Shown one piece after another: positions 54,916 through 64,000 of a stretch of 64,000 nucleotides of DNA. The stretch comes from Ectobius pallidus. Taxonomy: Eukaryota; Arthropoda; Insecta; Blattodea; Ectobiidae. Location: assembly GCA_964059195.1 (NCBI GenBank), contig CAXKWD010000013.1, forward strand, positions 23,226,611 through 23,290,610, written 5' to 3'. The translations under genes were made by a program, and so were the position numbers. Position 1 is the stretch's first letter. Each line of letters begins with the position of its first letter. The notes under the pieces were generated by a model. The model had not been told where the DNA came from, searched no databases, and saw nothing but the letters and a program-made list of their open reading frames with translations.

Positions 54916-55265
54916 TAGAGTGCGATTACTTCCACAACGTCTCTGGGTTTTTACGTATATACCTTAGGAGCGAGTCTCACCGTTCCTGGAGTTCCTGCCT
55001 AGGGGAGGTAGCTGCACCCTGATTGGCTCAGCTCTTCTATCCCACTCCACGTGTTGTCTGTCTCTGTCTCGCTGTGGCATTATACCTCCACTCAACTATT
55101 ATAGTATTTTCTACGACTGGCAACGTGCTGCATGATCTTCACTCTGTGCTCAACAGTAGCTAAGTGATCTTACGCGCATGCGAGTCTGCGCCAGCTGGTA
55201 ACGAGAAGCTCGCTGGCTGGGTTAGTCTTCAAGGCCAGAGACTTTGTGGAAGTAATCGTACTCTA
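54916..55265. mobile_element. ~350-bp MITE with ~32-bp inverted ends
   Basis: The left end TAGAGTGCGATTACTTCCAC (54916) and the right end, complement of TAGAGTACGATTACTTCCAC (to 55265), extend to GTCTCTGG with few mismatches. TA at each edge fits a TA target. The interior is GC-richer than the flanks and non-coding. Confidence 0.8.
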
Positions 55266-58157
55266 TTCAATTGTCCGAAGATAACTACTCAACTTCAATA
55301 GATATGAATAAAGACTAAATTGAGGGGTTTTACCGTATGTTATGGGAATAAAGGAAATTGGATAACGAGTTAATTACGTGGGTAAAACTAGCATTATCCA
55401 CCAACTTTTGATAAAGCTTGGAATTCTATAGAAACTCAGTTTCATTCCGGGCTCTACACTGGTAAAGAATGAACTACTGAATGGTGCTTGGATAATGAAT
55501 TTCTTCACAATATACATAGAACTAATTAAAATAAGACCTAAAAAAATACATATTTAATTAGGTAATTCTCAATCAATTTCAGGGGGGCTTGGCTATAAAT
55601 GGTTCATCTGAATACTCAAATGTGAGGCAAAACGTAAACGCTGAGGTACATGCACCCTATGGAACTCAAAGTTTCATTCCATCTTTTGTTCGAACAAGCG
55701 ACTGAAGCATAATTCAAAGTTTTAAACAAGACGTGTTTTATTGTTATTGGTCTATATTTATTCCCATTGTGTGTGTCAAGAATATGCCACAAAATTGCCG
55801 TGATCATTGTAAAGTCAGTTTCCTTCGTTTGCTTTTGTGCAGTTTTTATTCGCATTGCGGTGTGTGTTACTTTCATTGCATAAATTATATGAATATTGAA
55901 AGTGCAACAAATAAAATAACTACTTTAATCGCGGTGTTATGCGTATCTTGCAGACTTCGTGGGAAAAGCTGCGAAGCACATGAACTTAGCAGCTTTACCA
56001 TAGTGACCGCATTCTATCCTATGTGTGGGCTTTGCCAGTGACATAGACATTGGAAACTGGTGGGATATGGGATTGACATAGACATTGGAAACTGATGGGA
56101 TATGGGATTAATTTATACATTTTAAATGTCTGTTTCTTGTTGCCGGTACTTTGCAGGATCAAGCAATTCAAATCAAATCAAATCAATAATATTTACTGTA
56201 GAAACTCCAGAGAACATCAGAAGCATTACAATCGTCAATATTAATATTATATTACAGGTCCTAATGTATAAATATATGACAGAAACAGTACAAAATATTT
56301 ATCAATTGAGACAATATCTCTACAAAAAAAAAAAAAAGACCTAGTAATACTTCAAATTAGTTAGTATTGAGAACATTGAGAACATATTTTAAGTAGCCTA
56401 ATTCAAAATACTGTTGGCCTCGGTAGTGCGGAGGTATTTGTTCCTGCGTCTAGAACCGAAAATGCGTGTTAAATGGATTTTTCAAAAAGTAAAAATCATG
56501 GGAACGGAGTCCTACAGGAGGCACTAGCCTATAAACCATGGGGCCCTTGTCGTAGATTTTCGGTACTTTAAATTATTAACTCCAAGCCAAGATAAGAGCA
56601 TCTGGATCAAATTCCGCGGCCCTTTTATGTCCGTATAATACTTTAGTTTCCTCTAGAAAACTGTTTTCACCTGCGGCCCTCTGCTTTGTTGCGATCCCCG
56701 AACTCAGTAGGCCTATCAAAAATAGAATTATTTAAAGTACTTTTAAAATATATATGTTATATTGTTCCTGAAGGAACGGCAAGATTTGTGGAAAAAGCAA
56801 ATTCACTAATAAGCATTGAGTTTAAGTTAAGTAAATTTTAAATATTCAATTGTAACTTGTAATTACATTGCTTTTAGCTACTGCCTAAGTTTAGAAATTC
56901 AGATCATGTTAAGGTACAGAACTCGGTGTTTATATGTAAAATAATGGTAGCCTACATGGTATAAGCAAAATAAGTTTACTTCAAGACTTCTTAAAAATAT
57001 CTTAAAGGAAGCAAAGTTACATTCCAATTTAAAATTATTTTCACCTCATTGCAGTTTTTTTCTAATTTTAACCCAGAAGATTGTGCCGGCCACCAGTCAG
57101 ATCCTGGACATAATATTGGCTATTGGCCCACAGAACTCTTAAAAGTTGGAGAAGTCTGCTTTATACGGTCGTCGAGGTGCTGGATTTACCACTCTCATTC
57201 CTCAATAAGACTGCTCCACTCATACGGCGTGTATTTTACATTCACCAGTATAATTTAGCAATGCCTCGGATATCCACCAGTTGTTTTTCTTATAATGTGC
57301 TTGTAAGGTTCGCAAGGATGTAATTTTGTCTGATAAAATGTCAGCCCGTTACTGAATATGCCAGGGTATCAATATGCAGTGATTCGCACGTCACATAATT
57401 ATTGCTGTCAGTGAACTGGACAAAAACACATTTATTTTATGCTACATAACTTATTTATAAATTGTAACAATTTAAGTGTGCATTGATTAAAAATCCAAGT
57501 TCGATTCTTTTTTAATCTGTTCTGATTTTAGCTTATCTTGATTAGGTTGACTTTCTGATTTCCACCGTTGGCAGCATTGTGTAGTATCTGGTTTGTTCAT
57601 TCTTTTAGTGTGCCGTGATCTGACATCTGTCACAATGGTGATTTGATTTTTAACCACACAAGTAAAAAAGTAATTATTTATATAATCTTATACATTATAT
57701 TCATGGAATAGTCTTAATAAATCCCACACGAGATAATTCACAAGCGCGAAAATCCGCGCTTGCGAATATATCGATAAACTCGTAATCTTTCGTAGGATTG
57801 CCCATGGAAATCAGTTAACTAATTGTCTTCGGTAAATTAATCCTCCACCTGGAGATCTTATGGTCCATGCTCGGAGTAGGAAGAATAATTTTAGTTTAAT
57901 GTAAAATATTTATTTCTAACCAGTATTTATTATTATCATCCTCGTCAATTAATTAATTAATTTATTGAATTTATGTGATACCTTGGTGATCTAATGTGAT
58001 ACAAATTGACAGTGCTAAACATGAGTTAAGGACCGTGAGTTGGGAGAGATCCCTGAATGTGTAAGGTTACTCTTTAGAAGAGCGTGGAAATTATTAATGA
58101 AGAACATCATGCACAACAGAAAACACACCTCATCCATCATGAAATAACTTTTCGTGC
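55266..58157. other. No supported gene; small repeats
   Basis: A 36-bp unit beginning TGACATAGACATTGGAAACT is repeated twice at 56040-56110. A small GC hairpin CAAGCGCG/CGCGCTTG is at about 57743-57765. TAGGCCTA is at 56708-56715. Open frames at 55733 and 57049 have no recognisable domains. Confidence 0.45.
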
Positions 58158-58203
58158 CTCCTTCTCCTCCTCCTCCTCCTCCTCCTCCTCCTCCTCCTCC
58201 TCC
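58158..58203. repeat. (TCC)n microsatellite
   Basis: About 15 TCC units; the Ser-rich open frame 58084-58392 is its by-product. Confidence 0.95.
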
Positions 58204-58844
58204 ACGAATCTAACCCTCCATTCGGTCGATTCTCTGCGTCAAGTGCATACCTCCCTGCTCTTCACTTCCTTTTCTTCTTGCCATCCTTTTCCGGCTTATT
58301 TTCAGCTCTGTATCCGTGGATTTTGTCAATACTTTCTTTCACTTCTACAAGCATGGTATGTGTGCTTAGTCCTTTCTTGCTTTGCTGACTGACGGACTCC
58401 CCTCCCCCCACCTTAAACTCTTGTACGTTCGAGGTGTGTCCATAGTGTAATCCAAGAAATTTGCTGACAAGGTGTCGGTTTGCTAATACAAAGACATTTT
58501 CTGGGGAACTTTAAGAAGTGAGTAGGGGAAGTAAATGGTTGGTCAAAATGAAATCATTTATTGTCATGGGGACTGGGGAGGCATCCCATTGGCTTGAAAT
58601 TAATTGTTATTATTAGCTTAATTTAAACTTAATTAAGAGATAAGACCATCAGCCTTCTCTTCCCCTTTACCAGGAATCCAAAAAATACAATTACAAAAGA
58701 AGAAACACGAGAAAATTCAATAAAAATAAAAATAGCACAGACACTAAAAAAGATATGAAATTACAATAATAAACACTGTGCAATAATGAAAATTAAATCA
58801 AGCCCTTGTCATTTTTTATATTATTTACTTTCTTAAGCAGTTAG

Positions 58845-59450
58845 ACCTAATATTTTATGTTCAAAGCTATAAGCCTGAATTAGGTAGGGTTTTTGTTCGA
58901 ATTGTCTGAAGTTTTGACAGTTCCTGACATTGAATGGCAAAGAGTTCCGTAACTTACTCGAATTAGAGCCGTGGAGCGACTGTGGCCAAGACTTGGAAAT
59001 TTGGATCCAATTTCTTAGGTAGAATTAATATAACTGGAATTTTTATATAATCCAATGTAATGGACTGTTTATAATAGGGAGTATGTAAAAGTAACTTAAA
59101 AACAAAAGTGAAAAATTTTGCTTTACCATTGCTAAAGGAATGGTGTTCTCTGTAAATAAACTCTACTGGTTGCAATATATAAAGATCTCGACACAGCGAA
59201 CCCGATTTCTGAACATAGCTGTGAAACTGAACCTAAGAAAATACACCATATAACATCTGTAAACGCTTTGTAGAATAAATATCTTTAACCCAATATTCGT
59301 CGTAATGTACAGTAATTTTAGGCGCAAGTGTACAAATACCAATAATAGTCACACCTCACATAGTGCAAATGTAAGTTGTTATGAAAAAATCCTAAAGATA
59401 GCCTATTCTGTATTTTCCTTTCTATTGCAAACCTCTCCGTATAAACTACT
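58845..59450 (-). pseudogene. Decayed LINE C-terminal region
   Basis: On the minus strand, blocks typical of the end of LINE ORF2 are readable: RDLYILQPVEFIYREH (near 59190-59145) and SSKLRNSLPFNVRNCQNFRQ with FEQKPYLIQ (near 58960-58870), the latter ending in a stop at 58845. Several frame changes separate them. The RT catalytic region is not preserved. Confidence 0.5.
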
Positions 59451-61157
59451 TTCTCGAATGCTTAGCATATACTTCTTAAGGTAAAATACATATATGTCTT
59501 AAAACTCGTAAGTTACCACATACAATCCTGGAAATTCATGTGTCGATATTCATTAGCAAGAGGCCATCACATTTTCACGCTGCTAAAAAGGTTGTGAAAT
59601 CACTTGTTTCACCAACTCTTGATGATTTGACACAAATAACTCAACGTAGTTTTTTTATTTACATATGGAAGTGGAATCTTAAAGTTCTCTTACTAGAAAA
59701 TTACTTGTCAATCAGATAGTGGAATTTTTACCCCTGTCCATTGAATATGTGTGAATTTTTCTGGTTTTTTCTTCTTCAAAAGACTGGACTTCTTTTTCTT
59801 GTATGATAGCTTGCATTAAATCAAGTTTTGTCAACTTCTGTGGCATTAATCTTTAAAATCATTCTGTACTAAAACCATCAAGTTTAAAGCTAAGGAGTGT
59901 AAATCGTTCAATAGTTCCTCTAATTATATATGAAAATTTGAGTGATTATGCAAAATGTTTTGAAATATACCTAGGTATATAGTTCTGTAAAGGTAAGCAG
60001 GGAAAAGGTATACAGTTGGTTCCAAAGTTGTTCGCAGTATGAAGTTTTTGTATATACTTCATTCACTGCCTTTTCGACGGCAGGAAATTTCCCTTCAGTG
60101 GTATCTTATGGTTTGGTGAAACCTTCTCGTTACTAAGTGTGCACCAAAAAATCTGTTCTCAAGCTGTCAAATCAGATACATCTATCCAGATTGTCGCGTG
60201 CCAGTTACCTTAACATTTTTTAGCCTTGCACGCGGCAGAAGGAAGTTGCTCTAACACCTAAAACTGGTTTTAAGGTAACTGAGAATATCTCAGATGAATG
60301 CTTAATTTATGCTATAATTCAGAGACATTGGACACTTATTGACCAATGGCAAGAGAACATTTCTGCGGCAAAACGTCATGATGGCGACGCGTTCAAAAAA
60401 ATTAAAATTGTTATCAACGTATAAAATTTATTTATAGCCCTTTCTTTGAAAAAGGTATTGTGTTCCACGGTATAAAACTAATCGTAAGCTCAAACTAAAC
60501 TCTACTCCAAAGTTAGAGCAATAGAGGCTTTGCTGGAAATACTGCTTCTAGCATGAACATTTATGTAGGTCTGTGCTGTATGAGGACCAGTGATTTGCGT
60601 CAAGGTGTCATTCACATACACCTTTGATAATAGGATTCTGTATCCTGGTTTCTGACTTTCTGTCGACATCATTTTGGAATCAGGGTACGATAATTCTCAA
60701 AAATTGACGATCCTTGTCAAGATTTCTTCTTTCGATTGGTATTGGAATGTATAGGGTTATAATTATTCTTTATTGAAGGCAAATATCCAGTTAGTATTAC
60801 ACTGTTCTACAAATAAAAATGAAATTCATTTTTCTGGGTATAACATTCTTGATTAACATGGAAATTCACCCCCTGAATTCAAATCTGTAATTAGTTTCTC
60901 TGTGTCACGCATAGTTTTCAAGTTATATGCAATTTCATGTTTTAAATAATTTTCGTTTCCACGCTACGTATTTATGTAGGCAAAACATGTAACTATAAAT
61001 ATTTTAGTCACTTGCAAAATTATTTACAAACATGTTATGCACTATAAAACGAAATAAATGTACACAAGCCTTAATATAATAATTATATTATGTGGAAAGA
61101 CTTATTTAAGTTTAGAAAATATGAAAAAATACACTTTTCTCTAAGAATTTAAAAGTC
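59451..61157. other. No recognisable gene
   Basis: AT-rich sequence dense in stops on both strands, with no repeat or coding family that I recognise. Confidence 0.4.
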
Positions 61158-62109
61158 TTATTTTTTTCTCTTGTGTTCAATTTTGCAGTCTCTGATAATG
61201 TTCCAGCAGTAGTCAGCAAGCATCGCAGGTATCCATTTCCCTTCATACCGCTTTTCCATGGACATTATATCTTTATGAAATCTTTCACCATGTTCGTCGG
61301 AGACATCACTGCAGCTCTCAGGAAAATAATGTAGATGTGAATCTAGAAAATGCACTTTTAAAGACATGTGACATCCTAGATCCCTATATGCATTTACCAT
61401 TTGTTGAACCAGTTGTTCGAAGTTGTTAGCTCTTTTTCTTCCCAGAAAATGTTGCTTTACATTCTTGAAACATGACCACGCTCTTCTTTCTTTTGGAGCA
61501 AGGCATTGTTCAAAATCTGAGTCCTTTTGAAGTTCTCTAATTTGGGGACCCACAAACACGCCCTCTTTTATTTTTGCTGCAGAAAGACGAGGAAACTTTT
61601 TTGAGAGGCACATAAATCCTCTTCCAGATGTGTCCATGGCCTTAACAAATTGTTTAATAAGGCCTAGCTTGATGTGAAGAGGGAGCAGCAGAACATCTTC
61701 ACTGGCTACCAATTTCTCATTCAGTAATTTTTTTTTCCAACTTTCCACTTACGTTCAGGCCAAATCTTTCTTTTATAATGGGAATTTCTATCGCGACTAT
61801 CCCACTCGCACAGAAAACATCCATATTTGGTGTAGCCTTGTTGCATACCTAATATCATGGCAACTATTTTCAAATCACCACATATTTTCCACTTGTGCTC
61901 ATTATATTTTATTAATCTCAGCATATTTTTCAAAAAATCATATGATTCTTTAGGCATACTTGCATAGAAGGCATTATGTTCCCATTGTGGAGGAGAACTC
62001 CCTTTAGACTGTATTTTGAGGCATCTATAAAAAGTCTCCACTCCTGTGGCTCGTATTTGAAGTTCAAAGTATTAATTAGTCCACAAACATCATTGCAGAA
62101 TGTCATCAT
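61158..62109 (-). pseudogene. Multicopy arthropod transposon-type protein, two frameshifts
   Basis: Three consecutive frames give one protein: FCNDVCGLINTLNFKYEP with QEWRLFIDASKYSLKGVLLH (62107-about 62000), then MPKESYDFLKNMLRLIKYNE, CGDLKIVAMILGMQQGYTKY and CFLCEWDSRDRNSHY (about 61957-61725), then ASEDVLLLPLHIKLGLIKQF, KFPRLSAAKIKEGVFVGPQI, KVHFLDSHLHYFPESCSDVS and DEHGERFHKDI to a stop at 61158. The second break is in an A-run at 61730. I recall this family as abundant uncharacterised proteins in many arthropods and cnidarians, probably transposon-derived; conserved Asp, Cys and His-Glu positions look enzymatic, but no function is established here. The breaks could also be assembly errors. 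Confidence 0.65.
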
Positions 62110-63170
62110 TATAATTATAATTATAAGTTTTACATATTTTATTTACCACAGATGTCTGAATGTTATGGTCAAAAATGAATATTTACTCACATGATAAAGA
62201 ATGTCTCCACCATCCAAATAATGCCAGTTTAACGCTATAAAACTCAATTTTAAATCCTGTAACAATGACTTGCTAATTAACATAAAATTTTACTAGCAAC
62301 AGGAATGCCACAATCTGAAAATGAAAATAAATGAGGACAAAATTAACTATTGCCAGCTGTTGTTAAGCAAAGTTCACCAACTTGATTACAAACTTAAAAT
62401 GTCAGTTAAATGAGACATATATTCTCGTATAACTTAAAAACTGTGCCTGATAGCGAATTTCTGTTTTCAGATTTGAACGTACCATATGGAAATCCTTTAG
62501 AAACACATATTTTCATATAAGAAAAATTACCCTTGTAGAACAGTGTTATTTAAAATGTTGATAGTTCGTCACCTACACAACGCGACGTATTGTGAATGAA
62601 GTCCGCGACGCGATACTCACATACACAATTATTGTAATTCGGTTATGAGCTGTTCACCTGTCCGAATGGATTTAGTTTGTGAACACAAAACAGATTAATC
62701 TAGCATTTTAGTATTAATTTTTCTACAGCGTTGAACCTTGAAACTCATCGATGTTTCTTACTTGTGTTTAAACGCTGCACCTTCCCTGAAAATTACATGA
62801 ATATTATATTACAGTATAAATGTGTACATATAAATTGTTTACGTTGACTGCGTAATTATTTGTACTCAGTCATGCATAAACTATTCCATGCCTCTGAATA
62901 ACATTCCCGTATGTAGTAGGCTAGTGGTTCCCAACTGATGGTATTGGAGCGAAAGCATTTGGCGTGGTACGCAGAAGGGTTTAATAATAATATACACCAA
63001 AAGTGCTGTGATTTCAAAGCTAATATTTGTGAAAAACAAGAAGTCTACAGGAATACACTGCATGGAAAACGACTTGAGATTAAAGACAAGCCCTATTGAA
63101 CCTGACCTAGAAGCTGTTGTGGGAAGCTATTCACATGTGTGTAGACCCCTTAAAAAGTTATCTTATAACT
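62110..63170. other. No supported gene; possible hAT terminus
   Basis: CTAGTGGTTCCCAACTGATGG near 62920 resembles the 5' end of a common hAT subgroup. No partner end is seen. Confidence 0.35.
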
Positions 63171-64000
63171 AGGGACCGGATTCTTAGGTTTTAACCTATT
63201 TTTTTCCTTACTTCCAAAACAAAAAGCGCTTATACACTTTTTCGAATCATGTCCATAGGATTCGCCCACATTAATTCTATGGCACCTAAAAATACCTAAA
63301 TGGGGTATAAATACCTAAATACACCTACAGGCTACGGGATATAAAACCTAAATTATCTAATTTAGACTACTTGTTTTGCCTTTTATGTTTGTCAATTGAG
63401 AAATCGATATTTTGCGGAGAGACAATTTTTGTCAGGTTGAAATTAATACCACCAGCGTTTCGTTCAACCCATTGTCGTCTAGGATGGACAGTGTCTAGAG
63501 AGGAAGCGTAAGAGTACCGGCTTATTCCTTTAAAAATATTCGTACGAACAATCATTGTTGCCGTGTATGAACAAGGATATAGATTTCTGTGTTTTAAAGC
63601 GCTTGTTTGCCTTTATTACTGCCCTGTTATTCATACTTAGTGGTCACACTGTGAGTTTTAAGTAGACGTGTTAATTATGCCGAAACAAATTAAATCGAGT
63701 TTATTACGGCAGTGGATTGGCAACGACCTGAATTTCACTACAGATTGGCAAAGTAATATTTTTTCAAGCCTGCCAGAAACACGTACAGTGAGTCCCACGC
63801 AAGAGTTGGCCAACGACGCAGGTTCCTGCGGCGCGGCGAGCACAGTTCTAACTCCCGAGCGATCGGGTGAAATATTTACGCTAATAAAGCCGCGATCGGT
63901 GTAATAATTTAGGTTCTCACATTTACAGGTAAAATTACAATGAAAATAAACACGTACCTCATCACAAGAGGTGTTGGAAATGTTCTCCTCTTGGATCCAC
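63171..64000 (+). mobile_element. Possible hAT element, 5' part, running off the window
   Basis: The sequence TAGGGACCGGATTCTTAGG, followed by TTTTAACCTATTT and several ATACCTAAAT words, looks like a hAT 5' terminus and subterminal region. The short frame at 63677 follows. The right end lies outside the window, so the assignment cannot be confirmed. Confidence 0.35.
63677..63904 (+). CDS. 75-aa hypothetical protein, possibly hAT-encoded N-terminus
   Basis: An ATG at 63677 opens 75 codons beginning MPKQIKSSLLRQWIGNDLNF, ending in ERSGEIFTLIKPRSV. The start is basic and reminiscent of MPK-type N-termini of hAT transposases, but no BED zinc finger or other domain is visible. The region is much more GC-rich than its surroundings, which argues that it is not random. 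I do not recognise it. Confidence 0.35.
   Translation: MPKQIKSSLLRQWIGNDLNFTTDWQSNIFSSLPETRTVSPTQELANDAGSCGAASTVLTPERSGEIFTLIKPRSV

Noticed and set aside
57049..57258. 69-codon frame after an acceptor-like CATTGCAG
   Set aside because: No donor, homology or composition shift supports an exon.

Overview
This is an arthropod (insect) nuclear window. It is AT-rich and intron-like, with almost no recognisable host coding sequence, and it is saturated with transposable elements typical of insects: Jockey/CR1-like and RTE-BovB non-LTR retrotransposons, a BEL/Pao LTR element, mariner, hAT and TTAA-type (Kolobok-like) DNA transposons, and several short inverted-repeat elements. The abundance of the octamer TAGGCCTA and the mix of repeats suggest a cockroach or termite (Blattodea), but that is an inference.

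Layout. 1-2.4 kb is AT-rich and ends in a possible first coding exon (2354-2402). 2.7-3.2 kb is a degraded LINE. 3.46-9.78 kb is a three-level nest: a minus-strand LINE (family A, copy 1) holds a plus-strand LINE A (copy 2), which holds a 3-kb TA-target DNA transposon with a striking array of one 15-bp motif. 10.2-13.0 kb is an RTE-BovB LINE with a third LINE A copy inside it, followed by another decayed LINE (13.0-13.8 kb). 16.80-28.13 kb is one TTAA-flanked transposon with AGGCCCTG termini. It carries a P2X7-receptor-like zinc (ballast) domain on one strand and a Kolobok-type transposase on the other. It was later hit by a 310-bp hAT MITE and by an unclassified repeat (REP1), and REP1 in turn by a young, full-length 7.7-kb BEL/Pao element (19215-26921, 937-bp LTRs, target duplication GTGGG, intact 1739-codon gag-pol).

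28-40 kb holds a micro-mariner hairpin, a 1.1-kb hAT with GTTTAAAC arrays, a 3-kb element with ~1.1-kb inverted arms, a ~134-bp tandem array and a 358-bp MITE. 40-46 kb is mostly unique; a clean candidate terminal exon lies at 46048-46149, followed by a tRNA-like SINE fragment. 47.7-50.9 kb is a LINE with an intact 968-codon EN-RT ORF, abutting head-to-head mariner pieces. 53-64 kb has microsatellites, a MITE, a decayed LINE, a frameshifted multicopy arthropod transposon-type gene (61.2-62.1 kb) and a possible hAT 5' end at the right edge.

The most interesting signals are (i) about 21 exact copies of TAGGCCTA, with several coding-frame comparisons indicating that blocks such as GGCCTA or GGCTA were inserted after a TA dinucleotide in old transposon copies, and (ii) the P2X7-ballast domain travelling inside a TTAA transposon.
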